Below are positions 21,387-32,129 of a DNA stretch of 64,000 nt, in pieces (within the stretch, counting starts at the first letter, position 1; each line of letters opens with the position of its first letter). The DNA lies in contig JAEEHV010000065.1 in the NCBI GenBank assembly GCA_016280955.1, forward strand, positions 1-64,000, in the 5' to 3' direction. The notes beneath the pieces are model-generated. The model saw only the letters and a list, made by a program, of their open reading frames with translations, was not told the DNA's origin and made no database searches. The stretch comes from Candidatus Gastranaerophilales bacterium. GTDB taxonomy: Bacteria; Cyanobacteriota; Vampirovibrionia; Gastranaerophilales; Gastranaerophilaceae. The translations under genes and the position numbers were made by a program.

Positions 21387-22094
21387 ATGAAAAAGAGTTT
21401 ATTATTTACGTTAATTTTGTGTACATGCCTTTTTACGGGATGTACCAAGAATTATAAAACAGTTGATGAGTATTCAACGGCGATGAAAGAAGTACGAAAT
21501 CAACTTGGGGATTACACCATAGAAGCTAAAATTATGACAGATGATGGTGATGTGGATTGTATCTCTTACAAAAAAGGTGACAAATGGAAAACGGAAACTT
21601 CTAAAAATAACGGCAGAGTTTTCAATGACGGTATATTATATGACGGAAAAGAAGTATATTCCTATTCGAAAAAACATAAAATGGCTATGTCTATTCCGTT
21701 CAAACAAATGCTTCAAAAAAGCGGAGTTAATGACGATGAATCTTTAGATATGGTAATGAAAATTGTTAACCCTACCGGAATTTTATTCTATTGGGATTTA
21801 GATGAAATTAAAGGACAAGACGGAAGTTCATGGACATTCGGTAAAAATATTAAAAAGAATAATTTTCCTTGTCGTATGCTGCAACATGCTGACGGTGCCG
21901 AAGTATGTGTAAGTGATAAATACGGAATAGCTGTTTACGCAAAAATCAGTACTCCGCAAAAAGGCAACACGGAATTCAATGTAAAAACCATTAAAAATAC
22001 TCCTATTTTAGATAGTGACCTTGGTTTGCCGAAAGGTGTTAAAAAAATGTCTATGTCTGAACTGTTCAGAAGTATGGCAAAAATGATGGATTAG
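21387..22094 (+). CDS. lipoprotein of unknown function
   Basis: MKKSLLFTLILCTCLFTGCTKNYKT signal peptide with lipobox LFTGC; start at internal Met of track ORF, preceded by gagggagg RBS. Confidence 0.8.
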   Translation: MKKSLLFTLILCTCLFTGCTKNYKTVDEYSTAMKEVRNQLGDYTIEAKIMTDDGDVDCISYKKGDKWKTETSKNNGRVFNDGILYDGKEVYSYSKKHKMAMSIPFKQMLQKSGVNDDESLDMVMKIVNPTGILFYWDLDEIKGQDGSSWTFGKNIKKNNFPCRMLQHADGAEVCVSDKYGIAVYAKISTPQKGNTEFNVKTIKNTPILDSDLGLPKGVKKMSMSELFRSMAKMMD

Positions 22095-22117
22095 AATCCG
22101 TTAATATAAATCAAAAT

Positions 22118-22150
22118 AAGGTGCGGTGGTAGTATTTACCACCGCACCTT
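22118..22150. terminator. bidirectional terminator-like hairpin
   Basis: aaggtgcggtggt ... accaccgcacctt perfect 13-bp stem between convergent genes. Confidence 0.8.
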
Positions 22151-22303
22151 AATTTTAATTATTAGTTTTCTCTATTTATTCCTTAACTATACCAAACTGA
22201 CTAGCCACTTGCGTTAAATGGGTATTGAATTTACCCCTTTACCCCTACTTAGCAGCACCAGCTGTCTTGGTCGCTCGCATTAAACGGGTACGGCTCACAC
22301 CTT

Positions 22304-24394
22304 CTACCCTTTGCTCGCTCCCGCTTTCTCAATAATTTCTTTTTCGATATTAGCCGGAACTTGTTCATATTTTTGGAATTCCATAGAGAATGTACCACGA
22401 CCTTGAGTGTTTGATCTCAAGTCTGTTGCATAACCGAACATGTTAGCAAGCGGAACAACCGCTCTAACAATTACGTTACCGGTGTTACCTAAAGGTTCCT
22501 GACCTTCAACACGACCTCTTCTTCTTGAGATATCACCGATAATTGTACCTGTGAATTCATCAGGAATTTCGATTTCAACCTTCATCATAGGCTCTAAGAT
22601 ACAAGGAGATGCTTTCTTACAACCGTCCTTGATACACATAGAACCTGCAATTTTGAATGCCATTTCAGAAGAGTCGACTTCGTGGTAGCTTACGTCATAA
22701 AGTTCAACCTTAACGTCTATCATCGGATAACCTGCTAAGATACCGCCTTCAAGAGCTTCTTCCATACCTTTTCTGACAGGTTCAATGTATTCTTTCGGAA
22801 TAGCACCACCTACGATTTTGTTTTCAAATACAAAACCTTCGTTTTCGCCTGCCGGCATGATTCTTGCTTTACAGTGTCCGTATTGACCTTTACCACCTGA
22901 CTGACGGATAAATTTAGAATCCTGATCAGCATTTCCTCTGATAGTTTCACGGTATGCAACCTGCGGTTTACCGATGTTAGCTTCTACCTTGAATTCTCTT
23001 AACATACGGTCAACGATGATATCCAGGTGAAGTTCACCCATACCTGAGATAATTGTTTGACCTGTTTCTGTATCAGATTTAACTCTGAATGAAGGATCTT
23101 CTTCAGCAAGTTTCTGAAGAGCAATACCCATTTTATCCTGGTCAGCTTTTGTTTTAGGTTCAATAGCAACTGAGATAACCGGTTCAGGGAAGTTGATTTT
23201 TTCCAAGATAATAGGTGCTTTTTCATCACAAAGAGTATCACCTGTTGTAGTATCTTTCAAACCAACTGCTGCGCAGATATCACCTGCGTAAACTTCAGTT
23301 TCTTCAAGTCTTTGATCAGCATACATACGAACTAATCTTGAGATACGTTCTTTCTTACCGTTAGAAGCATTAAGAACATAAGAACCTGAAGTAATAACAC
23401 CTGAGTATATTCTCATAAATGTTAAACGACCAACGAACGGGTCTGTCATAACTTTGAATGCCAATGATGAGAACGGTTCTGAGTCAGAAGAATGTCTTTC
23501 AACTTTAGTACCGTCTTCAAGTTCACCTTCGATAGCTTTAACGTCAACCGGTGATGGCATATAGTAAACAACGTTGTCTAACAACAATTGAACACCCTTG
23601 TTCTTGAATGCCGTTCCGCAGCATACAGGAACGATTTTGTTGTTACATACTGCTTTTCTCAAACCTGCTCTTAATTCATCAACAGTGATTGAATCAGGAT
23701 CTTCGAAGAATTTTTCCATTAAATCATCATCTTCACCTGCAATAGCTTCAACCATAGCATCATGGTATTCTTTAGCTTTTGCTTGTAAATCAGCCGGAAT
23801 TTCTTCTTCTTTAATATCTGTGCCTAAGTCGTTAGTGTAGATTTCAGCCTTCATTGTCATAAGGTCAACTAAGCCTGTAAATTTATCTTCAGCACCGATA
23901 GGTAACTGAATAGGTACTGCGTTTGCACCTAATCTGTTTTTAATTTGGTCAACTACACGATAGAAGTCAGCACCTGTTCTGTCCATTTTGTTAACAAATA
24001 CCATACGGGGAACTTCATATCTGTTAGCTTGTCTCCAAACTGTTTCAGATTGTGACTGAACACCACCGACTGCACAGAATACAGCGATAACACCGTCTAA
24101 TACACGGAGAGAACGTTCAACTTCGATTGTAAAGTCAACGTGCCCGGGGGTGTCGATAATATTGATTTGGTGTCCTTTCCATTCTGCAGTAACTGCTGCG
24201 GATTGGATTGTAATACCTCTTTCTCTTTCCTGATCCATAAAGTCGGTAACTGCAGCGCCGTCGTGTACTTCACCGATTTTATGAGTTTTACCTGTATAGA
24301 ACAGGATACGTTCAGTTGTAGTGGTTTTACCTGCGTCGATGTGAGCGGCAATACCAATATTTCTGATTTTCTCTAATGGAGTTTTTCTAGCCAT
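22304..24394 (-). CDS. fusA: elongation factor G
   Basis: [69 protein letters not shown]. Confidence 0.98.
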   Translation of the reverse strand: MARKTPLEKIRNIGIAAHIDAGKTTTTERILFYTGKTHKIGEVHDGAAVTDFMDQERERGITIQSAAVTAEWKGHQINIIDTPGHVDFTIEVERSLRVLDGVIAVFCAVGGVQSQSETVWRQANRYEVPRMVFVNKMDRTGADFYRVVDQIKNRLGANAVPIQLPIGAEDKFTGLVDLMTMKAEIYTNDLGTDIKEEEIPADLQAKAKEYHDAMVEAIAGEDDDLMEKFFEDPDSITVDELRAGLRKAVCNNKIVPVCCGTAFKNKGVQLLLDNVVYYMPSPVDVKAIEGELEDGTKVERHSSDSEPFSSLAFKVMTDPFVGRLTFMRIYSGVITSGSYVLNASNGKKERISRLVRMYADQRLEETEVYAGDICAAVGLKDTTTGDTLCDEKAPIILEKINFPEPVISVAIEPKTKADQDKMGIALQKLAEEDPSFRVKSDTETGQTIISGMGELHLDIIVDRMLREFKVEANIGKPQVAYRETIRGNADQDSKFIRQSGGKGQYGHCKARIMPAGENEGFVFENKIVGGAIPKEYIEPVRKGMEEALEGGILAGYPMIDVKVELYDVSYHEVDSSEMAFKIAGSMCIKDGCKKASPCILEPMMKVEIEIPDEFTGTIIGDISRRRGRVEGQEPLGNTGNVIVRAVVPLANMFGYATDLRSNTQGRGTFSMEFQKYEQVPANIEKEIIEKAGASKG

Positions 24395-24594
24395 TTTTTC
24401 TTTCCTTCTATTTTATTGTCGGATTATTTAAGCCGACCTACTACTATTTATATACTTTTTGTGCAAAAATGCACACTACGATTATCCCGTTTAATCGGTT
24501 AATTTTATTGTTACATGAACAGGGGTAAATGTAAATAAGGGCTAAAGAGACTTATATATGGGGGTTACGGAGTTTTTAATTTTTATAAATTTTG

Positions 24595-24632
24595 AAAAAA
24601 GTTTCGGAATAAAATTTATCCCGAAACTTTTT
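24595..24632 (-). terminator. terminator-like hairpin after the 1919-aa ORF
   Basis: aaagtttcgg aataaaatttatc ccgaaacttt flanked by A/T runs. Confidence 0.7.
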
Positions 24633-24663
24633 CTTTTCCTCAAAGTCTAATAGCCAAATAATT

Positions 24664-27600
24664 TTATAAAACAGCTTTAAATTGGTCAAACGTAATATCG
24701 GGTTCTGCCTTAAGAAGTGCAACCGCTCTTTCATAATTTTGTTCGATGTATGCTGAATAATTTTCTATATCATAGGCACTAAAATCCATTTTTGATTCAA
24801 ACAGTAATTTTACACCACGCGGATAATGCTGACAGGCTGAATTATATGCATCAATTACGTCCGGAATATCTTCAACATGCCAACGACTGGTTGTACTGTA
24901 TGCAGTACTCTTTTGCATGGAGGCTATTTTATCAAATATTTCCTGATATTTACCGTAATATTCCATAATCCGTTCAATATAATTCAAAGATATTGTGTCC
25001 GAATCATAGAACTTGAACGGCGACTCATATTTTTCATATTGTTTTAATGTTTCAAGGAATTTTTTAGCACCCTCAGGATATTTTACTGAAGCCAGACATA
25101 TTTTTGAGAACGGAATTTTATGACTGTCTGATAATGCGAAAGCATCTCTTACTATTTGCGGATTTTTTGCGTATGCTTCTGCTATATCGTTCAAAATATT
25201 TCCACTTGCAAAATTATAATTAGGATTTACATTTAACCCCTTCATTGCAGGATCTTTAAGAATTTTTTCGATTACGCCCGGGAATTTAGCTTCGGTTTCA
25301 ACAGTATATGCAATACTTTTCGGAGAGAGTATAAAAGCATCTTTTGTATTTTCCCATTCGCCAATAGTATCACTATAGTACCTGCTGTGCTTGGTTAGTT
25401 TTTCACCTTCTATACTCAGCAATCTGATACAGGCATCCGGATTAGATTCCATAGCTCCGGCAAGTTCTGCAATATCATAATTAGATAGTCTTATGCCGCT
25501 TTTTTCCGCAAATGCCTCCAATGCTTCAACACCTTTCGGACAATCATTAAATGCCCGATAATATAGGTCATACGCATTTTTATTATATACATAAGTACTT
25601 ATAATACGTGCTTTATGTTGTTTTACGTTATCAAACGTGTCTTCAAATTTATGATAAAATTGCCACTTTTCGTCTCTGGTTTTAAGCTTCATAAATTCAT
25701 CGAGCAGAGCCCTGTCTTCTGCAGGTAAACGATCCATCCACTGCTGCATATATTTATCTATTGTCTGTCTCAACTCATTAAGCTCTGTTTTATGGGCACG
25801 CGAAATCTCTATTGCGGGAACAATGTCATCACCATAACCTGTAATTTGAGGTCTGGAATCAGGTGTTTCATAAGTTGCAATTTCCATACTGTCAATTTCA
25901 CCGTTTCCATTTCTGGAAAGTTTTGCAACAACATTACCGTCTTTATTTGTGTATGTTTCTATCGTTCCGCCGAACCATCCGTTTTTAACTTCCGGCTCGC
26001 CGCAATCTTTTACTACATCTTTGAGTATTGCTTCTTTTTCTTCACTGCTTAGTTGTGGTTTAGAGGAAGTTTCTTCTGCTTCATCAGCCGGTTTTGGTTT
26101 TTCTGCAGGTTTTGTTTCCTCAGACTGTATTTCAAGCGGTTTACCCCTTTCAGGCAGTGTCTTTGAAAGTTCTACAAGATGTTTTATCTTAGCAGCAGAA
26201 TTGTTCAAAGAATCAATTACTAATGACCTTGTAAGACCGGGATTTATTTCATAAGCATCAATCAAATCCGGCATTTCTGTTATATCCCTGCTGCATTTCA
26301 TGAATTTTTTAAACGTATCAGGATTTTTTTCGTATGCCTGAACAATCCTGTCAACAGTTCCCGGAGTTTCAGCTTCTATTTTTAAGATATCAGGAATTTT
26401 GTATTTTTCAACTACATAATGACCGTCTGCATCTTTAAAATCAAGCAATTTTGCACACTCTTTCGGATATTTTTGCATATAAGGAGCCAGTTTTTCTATT
26501 TCATCCGGATAAAGTTCTCTTTCAATAACATTTTCATCAAAAAGAGATTTCGTACCATCAGGATACTTCCTGAAACTATCCACCATTAGCGGATTTGATT
26601 CCTCACCGGGCCAATTTTTTTCAAGCCAGTCACTAAATTCCTGCACTTCTTTAGCGGAAGCTTGGCTTATAAGGTGTTCGCTGTCTTCGCCATAGCTTTC
26701 AACCTGCGGTCTTGAATTTGTTCCGTCGTATTTCGCTATTTGCATACGGGTAATTTCACCTTGTTTGTTTCTGCATACGACAGCTACTTCATTTCCGTCA
26801 GCATCAGTGTATTTTTCAATTTTTCTGTACCTGAGGTCTGTGACTTTAGGTTCGCCGCAGCCTTTAACAGCTTCTTTTAGGACTGCTTCCGCCTGTTCGT
26901 TTGTCATTTGCGAAGGTTCAGAAATTTCATTTGTTGTATTTGGTTTTACTTCTCCGGCAGGTTTTTTAACCGGTTTTATAACAAAACCTTCTTTTGATAC
27001 ATATGGAGTTTCTTCTGCAGCCAGTTGTACAACCGGTTGTTGAGTTCCATCTGCTTTTGCGGCTTTGGATGCATCGACTTTAACCTGAGGTTCGCCGGTA
27101 ATCGGATTTTTTGGTGCTAACTCATCTGAGTACGCATTTCTCCATAATCCGTCTTTCCATAAAATGTAGGTTGCATCCTGTGTTGTTTTACCGCTTGATT
27201 TATCAAAATAAACAGTTTGTCTGCCGTTAAGTGTTCTATCAAGCAAACCGACTTCTTTGCCGTTTTCGTATATTGTTATACTTTCTTCGTATACTTTGGT
27301 CGGGTCATTCCAATCGGCTCTTATTTCTCGGACAGTATTTCCGTTTTTATCATAAAAGCGCAATGAAGTTCTGTCATCTGACATGCTGAAGTGTAACCCG
27401 TCTTCGCCTGCCCATTTCTGAGCTTTGCCCCATTCTTCGAGAGCTTTAATCGTTGCATCATTAATCTCAGTCGGAAATTCTGATGTTGCAAGACCTTGTC
27501 TTTGATTCATTTGTGTTTGAACAGATTGATTAGCTACCCCCTCGCTGACAGGCGAATGTTGTGATTGGGTAGCAGCTGAGTGGGTGTTCTTTTTCCCCAT

Positions 27601-30423
27601 TAGTCTGCTAACCCATCCGCCTACAAGTGAAGAATTTGCCTGACCGGCTCTTGAATTATCTACTGTTTCAGTATTTTCCAGTTTTGATAAATTTTCAGAT
27701 TCCGCAAGCGGTGTTTCGGAAACTTTAGCTCCTGTTTTTGGATTAAATTCATAAACTTCATAAGTACCGCTGATTTCAAATCCTAAAATGCTTAATCCGT
27801 CTTTATGGATTCTTATCTCAGTATTACCGTTTGCATTTGTACCTTTAACGTAACTCTGACCTTGTTCTCTAAGTTGTGCCTCAAGTTCTGCCATCGGTGT
27901 CTGCGTCGGAATTGCAGGCTGAGCCGGTCTGCTTGCGGCAGGCTTAGGAACGAAACCTAAACCAACTTGGCTGCTTTGAGCAGGTTTTGCATATGAATCT
28001 GATAGTGTCGATTCTTCAGGGAGAGTCAAATCCGGTTGCGGTGGGTTTGAATTTTCCGTCTGATGTACAACCATCTCAGGTTTCTCGCCGGCAGAAGCTG
28101 ACTGACCTGAGGGTTTTGTAGCGGCAGTTTGTGTTTGACTATTATGTGCCATTGCGTTTGCAAGTTCAATATTATTTTTCAAAATTATAAATGACGATTT
28201 CTGCCATTCAATGCTTGCGTCAAGAACACCATTTTCAACCATTTCAGGTGTTTGGTTTTTAATTATATTATCAATTTTCTGATGGTATATATCAGTCAGT
28301 TCTTCAACAGTTAAAACTCTGTCCGGTTCAATGCCCAAAAGTTCTTTTGCGGTTTGTATTGAGCCTTCAACCTGCTGCATTTGAGCTTTTGCTTGCGCCT
28401 GAGCTTTTTGAATTTTTACAACCTGAATACCTGTCATTGTAACGGCGAGCAATACATTAAATACGGCACCGTGAACAGTAAGCTCTCCTGTTGTCAAATA
28501 TTCAATGCCTTCACCGATTGCTACCATTCCAAAACCACTGATGACGGCTGATTTTCCTGCAGATACTCCTGCAACTTTACACAGACCTTGTATAGGCAGC
28601 ATAACACCGCCAAAGACTAATGCCATTCCGCCTGCATGCAGAGCCTGTACACCGACACCCTTCCAGTCGGTATTTTTACCTATTGATTTTACATATTCCG
28701 GTAAACCGTTTTCTCTTAATGCTTTCAGATTTTTGCCCGTTGTAGCAGATTCAATTATGCCTTTGTTAATCACTGTCGCAGCTGCAAAATGACCGGCACC
28801 TCTTAAAAGTCCCATTGCAACACCTGTACCTGTGCCGCCTGACAGATATGTAATTATTGCCGCTATAGCCATATCTCCGACCATACTTGCATATCCGCCA
28901 CCTTCTACTTGTGATGCGTTATAATCGGTAATTCGTTTAACTATATCATTATTGCCATATACTGCTTTATATGCGCTATTGTAACGTTTTTCTATTACTG
29001 AAAATTCTTCTCCGCCGCCGGCTTTAACCGTTTCTTTGTGCATTTGTTTTGAAAGTTCGCCTGCGATATCCTTCAGAACTTTGTACTGTTCATCAAGGCT
29101 GGCATTACCTTTGCCCGCCATTTGTATTCGTTTGTTGAGGTAAGCGGCACCGTTAGGACATTCCATTATCTCAATACTGTTTTTTACAGCTTTTATTTGT
29201 GCTTCAAGTTCCTTGTATTCTGCGGAATCTTTTTCCTTGGTTTCAAGTTCGCTTTGCATCACTATAAGCCGAACTCTCAATTGACTAAGCATTTGTCCGT
29301 CTTTTGCCTCAAGTTCGGCAATACGATTCATGTTCTTTTCTCTGGATTCCTCCAGCATTTTACGCATTGGAGTTCCTTCTGCATACATATCAATGTTATC
29401 GTATTGCTGTTTTAAATCGTAAAGCTCTTTATTTTCTTTGGGAGTTCTTTTATTCAGCTTTGTAATATTATCAAAATATTTGGCTAACTCATTAAAATCT
29501 TCTTTGTAAATATCGTTTCTGTTTCTGTTTGCAGTAGCTATTGCCGCCCTTGCAGCCATTTGCTCTTCACTAAAAGCTGACGGAGCAGTATCAGTAGCTG
29601 ATGCAATGTCCTTGTGCGGTAAATCGTATTTTAGCAGTCTGTCAAATTTGTTATTAAAAATATCTTCCTGCATTTTGTAAGGCAGTGCTGTTTCGTATTT
29701 TGTTTTATGTAAATTGTAATTCTGGAAGTTTTTTGCATCAAAAGGTTTTTTAAAGATTCTTTCGTACTCTTTTTGAAATTCTTCAATATTACCTCGCTGT
29801 AATGCAAATCTTAAAACTGTCAGGTCTGTATTTGCATGGTCCAAATCCCTTCTTACGGCAGCTGCATAATTTTCGCCCCACATTCTTCCGAGACAATCTG
29901 CTATATCGTGATAAAAATTGTCGTCAAGCATTCGCTGGTCAAAACTGGCTTGTGCTTTGTTTATCTGTGCTTCAAAGTCATCAACAATTTTTTTCTGCGT
30001 TGTGCTGATTTGCTGTTTTTTCAGACTAAAGTTTTCTTTTTTCTTCTCTGTTTTAATTCCTGTTAACTGATAAACGTCTTCATCATATTTACCTTCAGCA
30101 AATTCAAGTGCATCAAGGTATGATTTTTCACGCACACCGCTCATATTGTATGCACCTGCAACAGAAAATATGCTTCTTCCTTGCTGTAAGTATTGGGTAT
30201 CATTTTTTGAAAGTTGGCCTTCATCAGTGCCTTCACTCCAAAGGACATAATCCTTTTGATTAAGAATTTCCTTGCCGTTTTCTTTTTTCCCGAGCATCAT
30301 GCCGGCAATTTCATATTGTGTAAGCGGTCTGCCTTTTTGACGCTCAATATCACGGAGTTCTTTCATGTGAGCCATAGCCCAACGGTCTATACTCTGTCCT
30401 GTAACAGTTTTTGATACTGTCAT
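24664..30423 (-). CDS. very large (1919 aa) protein of unknown function
   Basis: Single long ORF with coding-like composition; coiled-coil-rich N-terminus, hydrophobic central segment, Pro/Gln-rich linker, duplicated module and C-terminal helical repeats. Confidence 0.85.
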   Translation of the reverse strand: MTVSKTVTGQSIDRWAMAHMKELRDIERQKGRPLTQYEIAGMMLGKKENGKEILNQKDYVLWSEGTDEGQLSKNDTQYLQQGRSIFSVAGAYNMSGVREKSYLDALEFAEGKYDEDVYQLTGIKTEKKKENFSLKKQQISTTQKKIVDDFEAQINKAQASFDQRMLDDNFYHDIADCLGRMWGENYAAAVRRDLDHANTDLTVLRFALQRGNIEEFQKEYERIFKKPFDAKNFQNYNLHKTKYETALPYKMQEDIFNNKFDRLLKYDLPHKDIASATDTAPSAFSEEQMAARAAIATANRNRNDIYKEDFNELAKYFDNITKLNKRTPKENKELYDLKQQYDNIDMYAEGTPMRKMLEESREKNMNRIAELEAKDGQMLSQLRVRLIVMQSELETKEKDSAEYKELEAQIKAVKNSIEIMECPNGAAYLNKRIQMAGKGNASLDEQYKVLKDIAGELSKQMHKETVKAGGGEEFSVIEKRYNSAYKAVYGNNDIVKRITDYNASQVEGGGYASMVGDMAIAAIITYLSGGTGTGVAMGLLRGAGHFAAATVINKGIIESATTGKNLKALRENGLPEYVKSIGKNTDWKGVGVQALHAGGMALVFGGVMLPIQGLCKVAGVSAGKSAVISGFGMVAIGEGIEYLTTGELTVHGAVFNVLLAVTMTGIQVVKIQKAQAQAKAQMQQVEGSIQTAKELLGIEPDRVLTVEELTDIYHQKIDNIIKNQTPEMVENGVLDASIEWQKSSFIILKNNIELANAMAHNSQTQTAATKPSGQSASAGEKPEMVVHQTENSNPPQPDLTLPEESTLSDSYAKPAQSSQVGLGFVPKPAASRPAQPAIPTQTPMAELEAQLREQGQSYVKGTNANGNTEIRIHKDGLSILGFEISGTYEVYEFNPKTGAKVSETPLAESENLSKLENTETVDNSRAGQANSSLVGGWVSRLMGKKNTHSAATQSQHSPVSEGVANQSVQTQMNQRQGLATSEFPTEINDATIKALEEWGKAQKWAGEDGLHFSMSDDRTSLRFYDKNGNTVREIRADWNDPTKVYEESITIYENGKEVGLLDRTLNGRQTVYFDKSSGKTTQDATYILWKDGLWRNAYSDELAPKNPITGEPQVKVDASKAAKADGTQQPVVQLAAEETPYVSKEGFVIKPVKKPAGEVKPNTTNEISEPSQMTNEQAEAVLKEAVKGCGEPKVTDLRYRKIEKYTDADGNEVAVVCRNKQGEITRMQIAKYDGTNSRPQVESYGEDSEHLISQASAKEVQEFSDWLEKNWPGEESNPLMVDSFRKYPDGTKSLFDENVIERELYPDEIEKLAPYMQKYPKECAKLLDFKDADGHYVVEKYKIPDILKIEAETPGTVDRIVQAYEKNPDTFKKFMKCSRDITEMPDLIDAYEINPGLTRSLVIDSLNNSAAKIKHLVELSKTLPERGKPLEIQSEETKPAEKPKPADEAEETSSKPQLSSEEKEAILKDVVKDCGEPEVKNGWFGGTIETYTNKDGNVVAKLSRNGNGEIDSMEIATYETPDSRPQITGYGDDIVPAIEISRAHKTELNELRQTIDKYMQQWMDRLPAEDRALLDEFMKLKTRDEKWQFYHKFEDTFDNVKQHKARIISTYVYNKNAYDLYYRAFNDCPKGVEALEAFAEKSGIRLSNYDIAELAGAMESNPDACIRLLSIEGEKLTKHSRYYSDTIGEWENTKDAFILSPKSIAYTVETEAKFPGVIEKILKDPAMKGLNVNPNYNFASGNILNDIAEAYAKNPQIVRDAFALSDSHKIPFSKICLASVKYPEGAKKFLETLKQYEKYESPFKFYDSDTISLNYIERIMEYYGKYQEIFDKIASMQKSTAYSTTSRWHVEDIPDVIDAYNSACQHYPRGVKLLFESKMDFSAYDIENYSAYIEQNYERAVALLKAEPDITFDQFKAVL

Positions 30424-30629
30424 ACAATACTCCTTATCTATTATAAGATTTGTTATTCTTAACTAATCATAATTCGTGTTATTGTTGCGTTTCAGGCTTA
30501 TTTTGCACAAAATGCGCACAATTCACCCAAAACAATTTATATCCATGTTTACGGTTGTTTTTTAAAAAACTTTATAGCAAACCGTATTGTCGTTACAAAA
30601 ATTTACAAAACCAAATCCGGTTCCGTTAA

Positions 30630-31361
30630 TTATGCTTCAAACTGCTGCGGATATTGCTGTTGAACACTTTGAGCTCTTGCAGCCATAGCCCCCAGACCGA
30701 GTGCAATTATGCCCATTACACCGGCAGTTATACCGCCATACTTGAATGCATTTTTCCAGTTAACGTTATTTTTTGTATTTTTAATTATTTTAAAGAATTT
30801 GTTATCTACTTCTTTCGGTTTCACAAATTTTTTCTTTTCACTATCCCAGCAGAGTTTAACGGTATCTTTGATATTTTGTATTTCAGACTCGAAACTTGCT
30901 TCTATACGTTTAATCAGAGCATTTGCTTTTTCTTTTATATTATCTTTGTTAACAGTATTGCACATTGTATCTAATGTAATACCGTCACAGAGTGATGATG
31001 CATATTTCTTAAATTTTTTCATTAATTTTGTAAATTCTTCAGGAGTTGCAACTTTTTTCAAACCTTTAAGAACTTCGCCTTTTTGTTTCAGAAACTCTTT
31101 GCCCTTTGCAACATAGTCTTTTTCAATCATTTTATCCAGAATTTTTCTTGCCAGAGAATCCGAAACATCACCGTTTTTTAATGCTTTTCTGTTCTTATAA
31201 TAATCGACACCTGCTGTAATACCGGTACCTGCCGCAAAACCTAATGTTGCCATACCTAATGCTGTCGGAATAACGCTTGGTCTTTCCTGCTGCTGATACA
31301 TAGGATAATTCTGATATGCCATATTTTGCTGCGGCATTACAGTTCCGTATGAATTTGTCAT
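30630..31361 (-). CDS. hypothetical membrane protein
   Basis: 243 aa; Tyr/Gln/Pro-rich N-terminus, two glycine-rich hydrophobic helices. Confidence 0.65.
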   Translation of the reverse strand: MTNSYGTVMPQQNMAYQNYPMYQQQERPSVIPTALGMATLGFAAGTGITAGVDYYKNRKALKNGDVSDSLARKILDKMIEKDYVAKGKEFLKQKGEVLKGLKKVATPEEFTKLMKKFKKYASSLCDGITLDTMCNTVNKDNIKEKANALIKRIEASFESEIQNIKDTVKLCWDSEKKKFVKPKEVDNKFFKIIKNTKNNVNWKNAFKYGGITAGVMGIIALGLGAMAARAQSVQQQYPQQFEA

Positions 31362-31476
31362 ATAAAACTCCGTACACTTTTTCTACACATATATATAAAG
31401 TTTACGTGAGCTGTGAAATTGTTATTTTTGAGGGAAAACTTAACATTTTGTAATATTTTATCCGGAGAGTAAACAA

Positions 31477-31707
31477 CTAGTTTACTGTCTTTAAATACTC
31501 GATTATATCAGCCGATTCATACATCTGAATATTTCTTTCCCTGTCTACAAGAAAAGGAACCTGACGTTTTCCGCCCAGTTTTATCAATGCTTCCTCGTTA
31601 TTTTTTTGATTAATATCAATCTTATTACAGTTAATTCCGTTTTCTTCCATAAAATTAAGAACTTTTTTACAATAAGGACAGGTTTCCATCATATACAAAT
31701 CAAACAT
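31477..31707 (-). CDS. glutaredoxin-like protein
   Basis: METCPYCKKVLNFMEENGI...KRQVPFLVDRERNIQMYESADIIEYL: CPYC active site and cis-Pro region. Confidence 0.9.
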   Translation of the reverse strand: MFDLYMMETCPYCKKVLNFMEENGINCNKIDINQKNNEEALIKLGGKRQVPFLVDRERNIQMYESADIIEYLKTVN

Positions 31708-31779
31708 ATATATCTCCTTTTGTTTTTATCGTACTCTCCTTAAGTATAACAACCATTCCCCAAACGATTATTTATAAGT

Positions 31780-32028
31780 TTAATCCTTTTTTACCGTAAG
31801 TTTATAAATCTGCTTTAACATACTAAACGGAGTCGTTATCGGAGATAACACTATCTGTAAAACAATAAGTGTCTTTATTATGTCTTTACTTCCCGATAAA
31901 TCAACCAGTTCATCAAGCATTGAATTAAATTCTTCATCACTTTTTGTTGTTAAAAGATAATGAAGTCTGCATATAGAATAAGTTAAGCAAATTGCAATAT
32001 AACTGATAAGGATTTTTGTTTCTAACAT
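31780..32028 (-). CDS. small hypothetical protein
   Basis: 82-aa ORF with hydrophobic N-terminus; no family recognised. Confidence 0.4.
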   Translation of the reverse strand: MLETKILISYIAICLTYSICRLHYLLTTKSDEEFNSMLDELVDLSGSKDIIKTLIVLQIVLSPITTPFSMLKQIYKLTVKKD

Positions 32029-32129
32029 AGTAAAATTATACCATTTATTAATAAATCTTCACAATACATCAATTTTTTTGAATCCAAATACTTTATTTAT
32101 ATGTAAGTTTATATATTTTCGGGGAATTA

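Noticed and set aside
25792-30414. Multiple plus-strand ORFs across the 1919-aa gene
   Set aside because: All antisense to one long continuous ORF with far better coding character.
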